Source: Cyanobium sp. CH-040 (GTDB taxonomy: Bacteria; Cyanobacteriota; Cyanobacteriia; PCC-6307; Cyanobiaceae). Taken from it: 64,000 nt of DNA. Both the position numbers and the translations under genes were made by a program. The notes under the pieces are model-generated. The model was not told the origin of the DNA, did no database searches, and saw only the letters and a list, made by a program, of their open reading frames with translations. Every line of letters begins with the position of its first letter. Position 1 is the stretch's first letter. Shown piece after piece: positions 8,986 through 20,327 of the stretch. The stretch is taken from contig NZ_JAGQCJ010000009.1 of the NCBI RefSeq assembly GCF_024346135.1, positions 62,001 to 126,000 on the forward strand, written 5' to 3'.

Positions 8986-10173
8986 ATGGCCAAGGTGGGC
9001 GGCAAGGTGGGCGTGCTGCTGCTGAACCTCGGAGGTCCGGAACGGATCCAGGACGTCGGCCCTTTTCTCTACAACCTCTTCTCCGACCCTGAGATCATCC
9101 GGCTGCCGAATCCGGCCCTGCAGAAACCCCTGGCCTGGCTGATCAGCAGCCTGCGGGCCGGCAAGTCCCAGGAGGCCTACCGCTCCATCGGCGGCGGCTC
9201 GCCGCTGCGCCGGATCACCGAGCAGCAGGCTCGCGAGCTGCAGAGCGTGCTGCGCCAGCGGGGCATCGAGGCCACCAGCTACGTGGCCATGCGCTACTGG
9301 CATCCCTTCACCGAATCGGCGGTGGCCGACATCAAGGCTGACGCCATCGACGAGGTGGTGGTGCTGCCCCTCTACCCCCACTTCTCGATCAGCACCAGCG
9401 GCTCCAGCTTCCGGGAACTGCAGCGTCTGCGCCAGAGCGATCCGGCCTTCGCCGGCCTGCCAATCCGCTGCATCCGCAGCTACTACGACGATCCGGGCTA
9501 CATCGGCGCGATGGCCGAGCTGATCGCCAGCGAGATTGAGGCCTGCCCCGACCCGCCCCGCGCCCACGTCTTCTTCAGCGCCCACGGCGTGCCCCGCAGT
9601 TACGTGGAGGAGGCGGGCGACCCCTACCAGGAGGAGATCGAGACCTGCGCCCGGCTGATCATGGAGCGCCTGGAAAGCGACCTGGGCCACGCCAACCCCT
9701 ACACCCTGGCCTACCAGAGCCGGGTGGGGCCGGTGGAGTGGCTCAAGCCCTACACCGACGAGGCCCTGGAGGAGCTGGGACACCAGGGTGTGAAGGATCT
9801 GGTGGTGGTGCCGATCAGCTTCGTGAGCGAGCACATCGAGACCCTCGAGGAGATCGACATCGAATACCGCGAGCTGGCCACCGAGGCCGGCATCACCAAC
9901 TTCCGGCGGGTGCCCGCCCTCGACACCACCCCGTCCTTCATCGATGGGCTGGCCCACCTGGTGCAGCAGGCCCTGGAGGGCCCGGAGGTGAACCTCGACC
10001 AGGCCGCCGCCCTGCCGAGGAAGGTGAAGCTCTATCCCCAGGACCGCTGGGCCTGGGGCTGGAACAACAGCTCCGAGGTGTGGAACGGGAGGCTGGCGAT
10101 GCTCGGTTTTTCCGCTTTTCTGCTGGAATTGATCAGTGGCAGGGGACCGCTGCATGCTCTGGGGCTGCTCTGA
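8986..10173 (+). CDS. hemH: Ferrochelatase with C-terminal CAB-like membrane helix
   Basis: HemH inserts Fe2+ into protoporphyrin IX to make haem. The 395-residue protein starts with the family's [12 protein letters not shown] strand and contains the catalytic His region SAHGVP and the [15 protein letters not shown] motif. After the approximately 320-residue catalytic domain there is a linker and a tail from about residue 353 with [20 protein letters not shown]. This is the chlorophyll a/b-binding (HLIP-like) motif found on cyanobacterial and plastid ferrochelatases, and it probably tethers the enzyme to the thylakoid and binds pigment. A candidate -10 element (TACGCT, 8951-8956) lies 30 bases upstream of the ATG. 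Confidence 0.96.
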   Translation: MAKVGGKVGVLLLNLGGPERIQDVGPFLYNLFSDPEIIRLPNPALQKPLAWLISSLRAGKSQEAYRSIGGGSPLRRITEQQARELQSVLRQRGIEATSYVAMRYWHPFTESAVADIKADAIDEVVVLPLYPHFSISTSGSSFRELQRLRQSDPAFAGLPIRCIRSYYDDPGYIGAMAELIASEIEACPDPPRAHVFFSAHGVPRSYVEEAGDPYQEEIETCARLIMERLESDLGHANPYTLAYQSRVGPVEWLKPYTDEALEELGHQGVKDLVVVPISFVSEHIETLEEIDIEYRELATEAGITNFRRVPALDTTPSFIDGLAHLVQQALEGPEVNLDQAAALPRKVKLYPQDRWAWGWNNSSEVWNGRLAMLGFSAFLLELISGRGPLHALGLL

Positions 10174-10222
10174 GATCGCCACCCGCCGTACAGGCGGGAG
10201 TGGATTGCCGGCGGTCGCGCGG

Positions 10223-10804
10223 ATGCGCCTCCGGGAGCGTTTCCCGCGGCGCCTTCCCCTGGCGATGGTCACCGCCCTCGGCGCCGTCACGGCCGCTGCG
10301 GTGGCCCTGCATGGCGCCCTGCTGCAACTGCAACCCGCCCAGGCCCGCAACATGTGGACCCGGGGGGTGTTTCCGGTGGTGAGCTTCGCCGGCTACACCA
10401 GCCATTTCGGCACGCGCACGGGCCCCTGGGGCGCAGCGGAACCCCACTACGGCCTCGACATCGCCGCCCCCATGGGCTCGCCGATCCGCAACTGGTGGGG
10501 CGGCGTGGTGGACAGCGTGATCAACGACGGCACCTGCGGCCTGGGGCTGGTGATCCGCTCCGGGGAGTACGAACACATCTATTGCCACCTCTCCGGCTCG
10601 GTGTCCGGCGGGGTGTACCGCAGCGGACCGGTGGCGATCCGCGCCGGCCAGGCGGTGCGCACCGGCGAGCTGATCGGCCATGTGGGCGTGACCGGACGCA
10701 GCACCGGCCCCCATCTGCACTGGGGCATGCGCTTCCGCGACGCGTGGGTGGATCCGGCCCTGGTGCTGCGGACCATGGCCCGGGCCCGCCAGGGGGCCGT
10801 CTGA
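10223..10804 (+). CDS. M23-family (LytM-like) peptidase, secreted
   Basis: A 193-residue protein from the ATG at 10223. It has a basic N-terminus and a hydrophobic segment at about 11-35 ending in an Ala-rich AQARN stretch, so it is probably exported. The rest is one peptidase M23 domain: HYGLD at 75-79 supplies the first zinc ligands (His75, Asp79) and HLHWG at 164-168 the last ones (His166). The NDGTCGLGLVIRSG and YCHLSG strands fit the fold. Such enzymes cut peptidoglycan cross-bridges or activate amidases. The ORF could begin upstream inside the hemH 3' end, but that part is not conserved-looking. A strong hairpin overlaps its stop codon. Confidence 0.88.
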   Translation: MRLRERFPRRLPLAMVTALGAVTAAAVALHGALLQLQPAQARNMWTRGVFPVVSFAGYTSHFGTRTGPWGAAEPHYGLDIAAPMGSPIRNWWGGVVDSVINDGTCGLGLVIRSGEYEHIYCHLSGSVSGGVYRSGPVAIRAGQAVRTGELIGHVGVTGRSTGPHLHWGMRFRDAWVDPALVLRTMARARQGAV

Positions 10805-10832
10805 GGCCGGCGATCCCAGGCCTCAGACGGCC
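10795..10832 (+). terminator. Perfect 14-bp inverted repeat at the end of the M23 gene
   Basis: GGCCGTCTGAGGCC at 10795-10808 pairs perfectly with 10819-10832 around a 10-base loop. It overlaps the M23 peptidase stop codon. There is no T-run after it, so it would be a weak intrinsic terminator or an mRNA-stabilising hairpin. It separates the peptidase from the ilvB promoter region. Confidence 0.6.
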
Positions 10833-10842
10833 ATCCAGCGCC

Positions 10843-10848
10843 TAGGGT
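10843..10848 (+). promoter_or_regulatory. Candidate -10 element of ilvB
   Basis: TAGGGT, preceded by CC, lies 43 bases upstream of the preferred GTG start of ilvB and just after a terminator-like hairpin. It fits the recurring TAGNNT pattern. No -35 was recognised. Confidence 0.4.
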
Positions 10849-10890
10849 GAGCGCAGTTCTCCACTGGCCAGGTGCTTGGCCGCCGCAGCC

Positions 10891-12783
10891 GTGACGCTTT
10901 CGCCCCTCACCTCTGCCGCCCAGACCAACACCACCGCCAACGAACCGACGCACACCGGCAATGGGGCCGCAGGCAGCCGCGCCCAACGGGTGAGCGGGGG
11001 CTACGCGCTCATGGACGCGCTGCACCGCCATGGGGTGAAGCACATCTTCGGCTACCCGGGCGGCGCGATCCTGCCCATCTACGACGAGCTGCACAAGGCC
11101 GAGGCGCGCGGCTGGCTGAAGCACATCCTGGTGCGCCATGAGCAGGGCGGCACCCACGCGGCCGACGCCTATGCCCGCGCCACCGGCCAGGTGGGCGTGT
11201 GCTTCGGCACCTCCGGGCCCGGCGCCACCAACCTGGTCACCGGCATCGCCACCGCTCACATGGATTCGGTGCCGATGGTGGTGATCACCGGCCAGGTGCC
11301 GCGGGCCGCGATCGGCACCGACGCCTTCCAGGAAACGGACATCTTCGGCATCACCCTGCCGATCGTGAAGCACTCCTGGGTGGTGCGCGACCCCCGGGAC
11401 ATCGGCCGGATCGTGGCCGAGGCCTTCCTGATCGCCGCCAGCGGCCGCCCTGGCCCGGTGCTGATCGACGTGCCCAAGGACGTGGGCCTCGAGGAGTTCG
11501 ACTACGTGCCGGTGGAGCCGGGCACGGCCGTGCCCAAGGGCTTCAGCCTGCCCGCCGCCCCCAGCCCGGAGGCCATCGATGCGGCCCTGGCACTGATCCG
11601 GCAGGCGCGCAGGCCCCTGCTCTACGTGGGCGGCGGCGCCATCAGCAGCGGCGCCCACGAGGCCATCCTGAAGCTGTCCGAACGCTTCGGTCTGCCCGTC
11701 ACCACGACGCTGATGGGCAAGGGCGCCTTCGATGAGAAACACGCCCTGGCCCTGGGCATGCTCGGCATGCACGGCACGGCCTACGCCAACTTCGCCGTCA
11801 CCGAGTGCGATCTGCTGATCGCCGCCGGCGCCCGCTTCGACGATCGCGTCACCGGCCGGCTGGATGGCTTCGCGCCCCGGGCCCAGGTGATCCACATCGA
11901 CATCGACGCCGCCGAGGTGGGCAAGACCCGCATCCCGGAGGTGGCCGTGGTGGGCGATGTGCGCCAGGCCGTGGAGGCGCTGCTGGCGGCCAGCGAGGGC
12001 GACAGCGCAGAGGGCCGCACCGACGCCTGGCTGGACCGCATCGACACCTGGAAGCACCACTACCCCCTGGTGGTGCCGGCTCCGGAGGGTGACATCGCTC
12101 CCCAGGAGGTGGTGGTGGCCCTGCGGGAACTGGCGCCCGACGCCTTCTACACCACCGATGTGGGCCAGCACCAGATGTGGGCCGCCCAGTTCCTGCACAA
12201 CGGGCCGCGCCGCTGGATCAGTTCCGCCGGCCTGGGCACCATGGGTTTCGGCATGCCCGCCGCCATGGGCGTGCAGACCGCCTTCCCCGGGGAGCAGGTG
12301 ATCTGCGTGGCCGGCGACGCCAGCATCCTGATGAACATCCAGGAACTGGGCACCCTGGCCCAGTACGACCTGCCCGTGAAGGTGGTGGTGCTCAACAACG
12401 GCTGGCAGGGGATGGTGCGCCAGTGGCAGGAGAGCTTCTACGGCGAGCGCTACTCGGCCTCGGAGATGACCGGCGGCATGCCCGACTTCGAGCGTCTCGC
12501 CGAGGCCTTCGGCGTGCGCGGGGTGCTGATCACCGAGCGCGCCAGTCTCAGATCCCAGTTGCGCGAAGCCCTGGACCATCCCGGACCGGCCTTCATCGAC
12601 GTGAAGGTGCGCCGCAACGAGAACTGCTACCCGATGGTGCCCCCCGGCGCCAGCAACGCCCAGATGGTGGGCTTGCCGAGCCATCCCGAACTGGCCATCG
12701 ACACCACCCGTCAGTGCGGCCACTGCGGCGCCAGCACCGCCAGTGCCCACCTCTTCTGCCCCAGCTGCGGCGCCAAGCTCTGA
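10891..12783 (+). CDS. ilvB: Acetolactate synthase large subunit with C-terminal zinc ribbon
   Basis: The ThDP/FAD enzyme that condenses pyruvate to acetolactate (or with 2-oxobutyrate) at the start of branched-chain amino acid synthesis. The GTG at 10891 gives 630 residues starting MTLSPLTS; a TTG at 10876 would add five. The catalytic Glu is E84 (RHEQGG), the FAD-type middle domain follows, and the ThDP/Mg region reads [19 protein letters not shown]. The core ends at about 600. An extra tail carries C609-x2-C612-x10-C623-x2-C626, a zinc-ribbon pattern that AHAS catalysis does not need. No ilvN is adjacent. Function of the tail is unknown; it could mediate regulatory-subunit contact or redox/metal sensing. 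Confidence 0.95.
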   Translation: MTLSPLTSAAQTNTTANEPTHTGNGAAGSRAQRVSGGYALMDALHRHGVKHIFGYPGGAILPIYDELHKAEARGWLKHILVRHEQGGTHAADAYARATGQVGVCFGTSGPGATNLVTGIATAHMDSVPMVVITGQVPRAAIGTDAFQETDIFGITLPIVKHSWVVRDPRDIGRIVAEAFLIAASGRPGPVLIDVPKDVGLEEFDYVPVEPGTAVPKGFSLPAAPSPEAIDAALALIRQARRPLLYVGGGAISSGAHEAILKLSERFGLPVTTTLMGKGAFDEKHALALGMLGMHGTAYANFAVTECDLLIAAGARFDDRVTGRLDGFAPRAQVIHIDIDAAEVGKTRIPEVAVVGDVRQAVEALLAASEGDSAEGRTDAWLDRIDTWKHHYPLVVPAPEGDIAPQEVVVALRELAPDAFYTTDVGQHQMWAAQFLHNGPRRWISSAGLGTMGFGMPAAMGVQTAFPGEQVICVAGDASILMNIQELGTLAQYDLPVKVVVLNNGWQGMVRQWQESFYGERYSASEMTGGMPDFERLAEAFGVRGVLITERASLRSQLREALDHPGPAFIDVKVRRNENCYPMVPPGASNAQMVGLPSHPELAIDTTRQCGHCGASTASAHLFCPSCGAKL

Positions 12784-12809
12784 GCCCCGCCCGCCTGCTG
12801 CTGCCGCTG

Positions 12810-13187
12810 TTGCTCGCCGTGCTGCTGCTGCCGCTGGCCCTCCTGGGCCCCGGCGCCGCCGCGGCCGCTGAGGTGCTGCAGGTGCGCAGCGGCACTCTGC
12901 TCCAGGTGGGCGACAGCAACCGCAGCTACGCCGTGGCCCTGGCCTGCGTGGCAGTTGAAGCGGAACAGGAGGAAGCAGCCACCCATTGGCTGCGGGACCG
13001 GGCACCGCGGGGAACGCGGGTGAACCTGCGGCCGGTGGGGCAGCGCGATGGTGTGCTCCTGGCCCGGGTGCGGACCCTGGCCGACCGCAGCCATCAGGTG
13101 GTGCTCGACCTGGGTGACGATCTGGTGGCCCAGGGGCTGGCACAGCACCTGATCGATGCCGATCCCCAGGCCTGCGGCACCCCATGA
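12810..13187 (+). CDS. Exported SNase-like small protein (degenerate)
   Basis: Reading in this frame directly after ilvB gives a Leu-rich signal-peptide-like stretch ending in AAAAAE, then about 105 residues. The pattern (VLQVRSGTLLQVGD, ALACVAV, EEAATHWLRDRAPRGTRVNLRPVGQRDGVLLARV in overlapping order) resembles the staphylococcal-nuclease/thermonuclease fold, but the catalytic Arg and Glu residues are not evident, so nuclease activity is doubtful. The start is uncertain: TTG at 12810 or GTG at 12819 are candidates, and a CTG at 12780 would overlap the ilvB stop. It overlaps the next gene by four bases (ATGA), so translation of the two is probably coupled. The fold call is an inference. Confidence 0.6.
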   Translation: MLAVLLLPLALLGPGAAAAAEVLQVRSGTLLQVGDSNRSYAVALACVAVEAEQEEAATHWLRDRAPRGTRVNLRPVGQRDGVLLARVRTLADRSHQVVLDLGDDLVAQGLAQHLIDADPQACGTP

Positions 13188-13387
13188 GTCTGAACCGCAC
13201 CGCCAAGGGCATCGTGCTCGTGCCCTCCCTGCTGCTCGGGGGGGCGTTCCTGGCTGCGGCCGTCTGGGGCGGCGATGGGCCCGCCGCCGGGAACCGCACC
13301 CTGGCGCTCGTGCTCGGCGGCGTGCTGATGGCTGCAGGACTGCTCGCCCAGCTGCTGCCGGAGCGGAGCCCGGACGGGGACGGATGA
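13184..13387 (+). CDS. Small two-span membrane protein, unknown
   Basis: A 67-residue protein with two hydrophobic segments (about 9-28 and 38-58) separated by a Gly/Asp-rich turn, and an acidic C-terminus. The ATG overlaps the preceding stop as ATGA, arguing for translational coupling with the SNase-like gene and for this being a real small gene rather than noise. No family was recognised. It is the last gene before a convergent intergenic region with a repeat and a hairpin. Confidence 0.65.
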   Translation: MSLNRTAKGIVLVPSLLLGGAFLAAAVWGGDGPAAGNRTLALVLGGVLMAAGLLAQLLPERSPDGDG

Positions 13388-13388
13388 A

Positions 13389-13421
13389 CCGAGGCTGAGC
13401 CGGAGCCGAGGCTGAGCCGGA
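13389..13421. repeat. Short tandem direct repeat
   Basis: CCGAGGCTGAGCCGGA occurs twice, at 13389-13404 and 13406-13421, giving a 17-base period. It is just after the stop of the small membrane protein. No further copies were noticed in the window. Confidence 0.7.
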
Positions 13422-13453
13422 AAGGTGCCGGACCGCTGAAGCCCGGTCACCTT
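13422..13453. terminator. Bidirectional terminator-like hairpin between convergent genes
   Basis: AAGGTGCCGG (13422-13431) pairs with CCGG-T-CACCTT (13443-13453) with one bulged T and an 11-base loop. It sits between two convergent genes, so it could end transcripts from both sides. There is no long T-run on either strand. Confidence 0.5.
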
Positions 13454-13469
13454 CCGATCAGCGGCCCGA

Positions 13470-13913
13470 TCAGCGTCGCTGGCCCTGGCCCTGGCTCTGC
13501 ACCGCCTTGTTGTACTCGCTGATGATGTTGTCGACGAACTTCTTGTCCGCGGCGTTGAGCTTGTCGTAGCAGCCCTGACGCACCCGGCCGATGATCTGGA
13601 TGATGCTGCCGTTGGCGATCTGCTCGGGCTGGAGCCTGCCGGCGTTGGCCACCTGGGAGCCGTAGCGATTGGTGACCACGTAGGTCATGGCCTTGGCTGC
13701 GGAGAGCACCGTCTTCTCAACGGCCACCTTCTCCTCCACGGCCATCTCGCAGACGCTCACCGCGGCCGCCAGGGCCATGTCGTTCATGGCGTCCTGAGAG
13801 ATGGGGCGGGCCGCGGCGGCAGGTGCCTGGCCCTGGGCGGAGGCAGGCAGGCCCAGAGCCGTCGCCAGGGTGAATGCAGCCGTAGCGATCCAGGCGTGGG
13901 GAGAGCGGAGCAC
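13470..13913 (-). CDS. Exported hypothetical protein
   Basis: The GTG at 13913 gives a 147-residue protein with a signal peptide (hydrophobic WIATAAFTLATALGLPASAQ, likely cut near ASAQG) and a mature part of about 115 residues that is mostly helical. It includes VCEMAVEEKVAVEKTVLSAA, IIQIIGRVRQGCYDKL and DKKFVDNIISEYNKAV; two Cys residues could form a disulfide. The open frame continues far upstream but that part is a shadow of ppsA. I recognise it only as a small periplasmic protein of a kind common in marine/freshwater picocyanobacteria, and no function can be assigned. It diverges from ppsA, starting 130 bases away. Confidence 0.75.
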   Translation of the reverse strand: MLRSPHAWIATAAFTLATALGLPASAQGQAPAAAARPISQDAMNDMALAAAVSVCEMAVEEKVAVEKTVLSAAKAMTYVVTNRYGSQVANAGRLQPEQIANGSIIQIIGRVRQGCYDKLNAADKKFVDNIISEYNKAVQSQGQGQRR

Positions 13914-14042
13914 GAGGCGGGGCTGAGGAACAGACGCTCCACTGTGCCACCCATCCGCCGTTCCACCCAGTGCATCGTGCCGTTCACAGTTGCGGCCGCT
14001 ACCTGGTTGCAGAGCCAGAGTCGGATTGGTCGCCCGCGCACC

Positions 14043-16559
<2,517 letters not shown>

Positions 16560-16615
16560 ACCCAGGCGAACAGCCCTTGGGCGCTCCGCCTCTGGCTGCT
16601 CGGTCGCCCGGGCAC

Positions 16616-17539
16616 TCAATCCGGCTGGGTTGGCCTCAGCCGCACCTCCAGCGGCGGAGGCTGCACCAGCTGCACGGTGGCGGAGGCGATGCGGGCCCGA
16701 TCGCCGGCCCGGTCGAACTCCTCGAGAATCCGCGTGTAGATGTGGTCCTTGGTGGAGCGCCGGGCCTTGACGTCGACCACATAGCGGAGGGTGAACTCCA
16801 TCCAGTTGTCGGTGAGCACCAGAGTGATCTGGGGCTCCACGCCGGCATTCTCGATCAGATACTTCTTCACCATCCGCCCCCAGGCCGATCGCACGCTGGC
16901 CGTGAAGGGCTCGGCGGCGATCTCCGCGCCGATCCCCTCCAGAATGCGGCGCACCAGGCGGTGGTCGCTGCCGTACTGCACCGGCAGGGTGAGCTCGTCC
17001 CAGAGGAAGGGAAAGTCGCCGGAATAGTTGAACACCGGCTGCTTGAACACGAAGCTGTTGGCGACGCGCACGATGCGGCCGCTGTAGAGGTCCGAGTGCA
17101 CCCACTCCCCCAGCTCCATCAGGGTGGTGCGCAGGATGCCGATGTCGATCACATCCCCCTTGATGCCGCCCACCTGAACGCGATCACCGGGGCGGTAGAA
17201 GCCGCCGAAGGAGATGGCGATCCAGCCGGCCACACTGCCGATCACCTCCTGCAGCGCGAAGGCGATGCCCGCACCGGCCACACCGATCGCCACGGTGAGG
17301 CCGCCGAGGCGGTCCTTGAAGATCACCGTGATCCCCACCACCACCAGGAAGTAGCCGCTCAGGGCCACGAGTTTGCGGGCGTAGTAGCGCGTGTCGGCGT
17401 CCTTGAGGGAACGGCCGAGCCAGACCTGGCTCACCCGGATCAGCAGGCTCACCGCCACCACCACGGCAGCCGCGGCGATCAGCTTGGCGACCAGGGGATC
17501 GCCGCTCCAGGCAGGTGGGCTGGGCAGGGGCAGGGCCAT
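16616..17539 (-). CDS. MscS-family small-conductance mechanosensitive channel
   Basis: A 307-residue protein from the ATG at 17539. Two to three membrane spans (about 18-36, 60-80, 90-115) end in the pore helix region AIGVAGAGIAFALQEVIGSV, followed by the MscS beta-domain (FGGFYRPGDRVQVGGIKGDV) and an alpha/beta C-terminal domain with YVVDVKARRSTKDHIYTRIL. These features are typical of short MscS channels, which release osmolytes on hypo-osmotic shock. The frame runs further upstream to 17728 but that part overlaps the next gene. The downstream MBL-fold gene ends 22 bases before this start on the same strand. Confidence 0.88.
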   Translation of the reverse strand: MALPLPSPPAWSGDPLVAKLIAAAAVVVAVSLLIRVSQVWLGRSLKDADTRYYARKLVALSGYFLVVVGITVIFKDRLGGLTVAIGVAGAGIAFALQEVIGSVAGWIAISFGGFYRPGDRVQVGGIKGDVIDIGILRTTLMELGEWVHSDLYSGRIVRVANSFVFKQPVFNYSGDFPFLWDELTLPVQYGSDHRLVRRILEGIGAEIAAEPFTASVRSAWGRMVKKYLIENAGVEPQITLVLTDNWMEFTLRYVVDVKARRSTKDHIYTRILEEFDRAGDRARIASATVQLVQPPPLEVRLRPTQPD

Positions 17540-17561
17540 GGCGCGGGGGCCTGGTGGCGAC

Positions 17562-18323
17562 TCAGGCGGAGGGGGCGAGCCGGTAGGTCTCGCCGGGGAC
17601 CGGATCGATGAAGCGCGGCGGGGCCTGGCCGGGGGCGGCGCCGGCCGTGGCCAGGGAGGCGGCCTGCTCGCTGGAGCCCACCTGGCGCAGGGCGTGGGTG
17701 AGCAGACCGGCGAAGCGCACGTCGCCACCGGCGGTGCTGGCCAGCACCGCCGCCGGCTGGAAGCGCTCCAGCAGCTGCGGCAGCACCTGGCGCCCCCGCA
17801 CGAAGGCTCCCGCCACCGGCAGGGCCAGATCCACCACCGGTGTGATCACGGCGTCGAGCGGATCCGGCGGCAGGTCCGGATCGAGGAAACCATGGGGCTC
17901 GAGGTAGAGGCTGCCGGCCGGGTGATCGAGGCGGTAGCCGTTCTCCACCTGGGGCACGGGCGCCCCGGCGGTCGCCCGGATCCGCAGCGCCCCCAGCCGG
18001 TGGGTCTCACCCGGTGCCAGGGCCGTGACGTTCCGGAAGCCGAGCTGGCGGACCCGCCGGGCAGCGCTGGCCGAGCCCACCACCGGCAGCTCCGGATCCA
18101 GCAGGGTCAGGCTGGGGGGATGGCAGTGGTCGGGCAGACCCTGGGTGAGCAGCAACAGGTCGAGGGCCTCGGGCACGGGCCAGGGGTGGGGCAGGCTGCC
18201 GCTGAACAGCCACCGCCCGGGGGGGAACACCAGCTCGCCGCAGAGCCAGGGGTCCACCAGCACGCGCAGGCCGGCGAAGTCGAGCAGCCAGCCGTTGGCG
18301 CCGAAATAGGTGGCGCTGATCAT
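17562..18323 (-). CDS. Metallo-beta-lactamase-fold protein lacking the first metal His pair
   Basis: The 253-residue protein starts with ISATYFGANGWLLDFAGLRVLVDPW, the opening strands of the UlaG-like metallo-hydrolase fold. At the place of the HxHxDH motif it reads QGLPDH (LLLTQGLPDHCHP), so the first two His ligands are missing while Asp-His remains. Cyanobacterial and plastid relatives with a similar TQGLDDH form exist, so this is a subfamily trait rather than a mutation; activity or metal number may differ. The ATG at 18323 overlaps the stop of the small upstream gene (ATGA). A longer frame upstream overlaps that small gene and is not preferred. Confidence 0.75.
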   Translation of the reverse strand: MISATYFGANGWLLDFAGLRVLVDPWLCGELVFPPGRWLFSGSLPHPWPVPEALDLLLLTQGLPDHCHPPSLTLLDPELPVVGSASAARRVRQLGFRNVTALAPGETHRLGALRIRATAGAPVPQVENGYRLDHPAGSLYLEPHGFLDPDLPPDPLDAVITPVVDLALPVAGAFVRGRQVLPQLLERFQPAAVLASTAGGDVRFAGLLTHALRQVGSSEQAASLATAGAAPGQAPPRFIDPVPGETYRLAPSA

Positions 18324-18487
18324 CAGGAGAGCCTCAGGGAGAGCCGGAGCCGCGGGAACCCGCCCAGGCCCTGGGCGCTGCCGCGACCGGCCGCCAGCAG
18401 CTGCCACAGCAGAACCGCATGGCTCAGCCCGCGCACGGCGCTCAGCACCGCCAGCGCGACGCACAGCGGGCAGTGGGTGATGGACAT
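18323..18487 (-). CDS. Small hydrophobic protein coupled to the MBL-fold gene
   Basis: A 54-residue ORF starting MSITHCPLCVALAVLSAVRG, with a CxxC pair at the N-terminus, one hydrophobic helix and a basic, Leu/Arg-rich tail. Its stop overlaps the start of the MBL-fold gene by one base of the ATGA junction. That overlap and the plausible membrane-protein composition are the reasons to call it. No homology is recognised, and the call could be wrong in such GC-rich DNA. Confidence 0.45.
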   Translation of the reverse strand: MSITHCPLCVALAVLSAVRGLSHAVLLWQLLAAGRGSAQGLGGFPRLRLSLRLS

Positions 18488-18592
18488 CGAGCCCGGCAGG
18501 CAGGAACCCACACCCTGGCAGAGCCGCTGCGGCAACGGGGACCGCTGGGCAGCACCGGCTGCTGAAATGAAGCCTGCGCCGGAGGTGCGGCC

Positions 18593-20311
18593 GTGCTGCG
18601 GCTGAGCGAGCTGAAGCTGCCCCTCGACCACGACGAGGCCGACCTGCCGGCGGCCATCTGCCGGCGACTGCGCCTGCGGCCGGAGCAGCTGCGGGGCCAC
18701 CGACTGGTGAAACGCAGCGTCGATGCCCGCAAGGCCGGGGCGATCCGCCTGGTGTACTGCCTCGACCTGGAGCTCGACGCCGCCGTCGAGGCCAGGCTGC
18801 GGCAGCGCTTCCGCGGCGACCCCCACCTCAGGGCGACACCGGATGAGCGCCATCGGCTGCCCCTGCAGCTGGCGGCAGGGGAGGCCCCCGAACCCCGGCC
18901 GGTGGTGGTGGGCGCCGGTCCGTGCGGCTACTTCGCCGCCCTGATGCTGGCGCGCATGGGCCTGCGGCCGCTGCTGCTGGAGCGGGGGCGGCCGGTGAAG
19001 CAGCGCACCGCCGACACCTTCGGCTTCTGGAAGGGCGAGCGTCCCTTCGATCCGGACTCCAACGCCCAGTTCGGCGAGGGCGGAGCCGGCACCTTCTCCG
19101 ACGGCAAGCTCTACAGCCAGGTGAGCGAGCCGAAGGCCTACGTGCGCCGGGTGCTGGAGGAGCTGGTGGAGGCGGGTGCCAACGCCGAGATCCTCACCCT
19201 GCACCGCCCCCACATCGGCACCTTCAAGCTGGCCACGGTGGTGCGCGGGCTGCGCAGCCGGATCGAGAGCCTCGGCGGCGAAGTGCGCTTCCAGTGCCGG
19301 GTCAGCGGGCTCGAACTCGATCCGGCCAGCCGCCGGGTGCGGGCCGTGCTGCTCGCCGGCGGCCAGCGCATCGCCACCGAGGCAGTGGTGCTGGCGGTGG
19401 GCCACAGCGCCCGCGACACCTTCGCCTGGCTGCAGCAGGCCGGTGTGGCCCTGCAGCCGAAACCGTTCGCGGTGGGCCTGCGCATCGAGCATCCCCAGCC
19501 CCTGATCGATCGCGCCCGCTGGGGCGATCAGGCCGGCCATGCGCGCCTGGGGGCCGCCGAATACAAGCTGGTGCACCACTGCCAGGGCGCGGATCTGGCC
19601 GGCCGCAGCGTCTACAGCTTCTGCATGTGCCCCGGCGGGCTGGTGGTGGGGGCGGCCTCGGAGGCGCAGGGGGTGGTGACCAACGGCATGAGCCAGCACT
19701 CCCGCAACGAGCGCAACGCCAACAGCGGCCTGGTGGTGAACGTGGAGCTGGCGGATCTGGAGCCCTACGGGAGCGGGCCGGGCGATCCCCTGGCCGGCGT
19801 CGCCTTCCAGCGGCACTGGGAGCACCGGGCCTTCGAGGCCGGCGGCCGCACACTCCAGGCCCCCGCCCAGCGCCTGGAGGACTTCCTCGCCGGCCGCCCC
19901 AGCACCGCCAGCGCAGGACCTGAGCACGTGTCCCCCTCCTATCAACCCGGGGTGGTGTTCACGGATCTGAGCGCCTGCCTGCCCACCTTCGTGGTGGCGG
20001 CGATCCGGGAGGCGCTGCCCCAGTTCGAGCGCCGGATCCCGGGCTTCTGCCGGGCCGATGCGGTGCTCACCGGCGTGGAGACGCGAACCTCCTCACCGGT
20101 GAGGCTGCCGCGCGACGACGACAGCCTGGAGTCGCTGAACACCCCGGGCCTGTTCCCAGCCGGTGAGGGGGCCGGCTACGCGGGAGGAATCCTCTCGGCC
20201 GCCATCGACGGCATCAAGGTGGCGGAACAGGTGGCCGTGCGGATGGCCGATCGGATGGCGGGGCAGATGGCGCACCGGGCCGTGCCGGCCGACCACACTG
20301 GAGAGCCCTGA
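18593..20311 (+). CDS. FAD-dependent dehydrogenase (COG2509-type)
   Basis: A 572-residue flavoprotein from a GTG start. An N-terminal region of about 90 residues (LRLSELKLPLDHDEADLPAA) precedes the FAD motif VVVGAGPCGYFAALMLARMG at about 102-121; further marks are NAQFGEGGAGTFSDGKLY and a C-terminal FPAGEGAGYAGGILSAAIDGIK segment that closes the FAD site. This is the layout of the widespread, poorly characterised COG2509 oxidoreductases. Substrate unknown. The photolyase gene follows 16 bases downstream on the same strand, a possible operon of two flavoproteins. Confidence 0.85.
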   Translation: MLRLSELKLPLDHDEADLPAAICRRLRLRPEQLRGHRLVKRSVDARKAGAIRLVYCLDLELDAAVEARLRQRFRGDPHLRATPDERHRLPLQLAAGEAPEPRPVVVGAGPCGYFAALMLARMGLRPLLLERGRPVKQRTADTFGFWKGERPFDPDSNAQFGEGGAGTFSDGKLYSQVSEPKAYVRRVLEELVEAGANAEILTLHRPHIGTFKLATVVRGLRSRIESLGGEVRFQCRVSGLELDPASRRVRAVLLAGGQRIATEAVVLAVGHSARDTFAWLQQAGVALQPKPFAVGLRIEHPQPLIDRARWGDQAGHARLGAAEYKLVHHCQGADLAGRSVYSFCMCPGGLVVGAASEAQGVVTNGMSQHSRNERNANSGLVVNVELADLEPYGSGPGDPLAGVAFQRHWEHRAFEAGGRTLQAPAQRLEDFLAGRPSTASAGPEHVSPSYQPGVVFTDLSACLPTFVVAAIREALPQFERRIPGFCRADAVLTGVETRTSSPVRLPRDDDSLESLNTPGLFPAGEGAGYAGGILSAAIDGIKVAEQVAVRMADRMAGQMAHRAVPADHTGEP

Positions 20312-20327
20312 GCGACGGCACGGACGC

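Noticed and set aside
10579-13299. 906-residue antisense ORF across ilvB
   Set aside because: Opposite a clear ilvB; no motifs, composition of a shadow frame.
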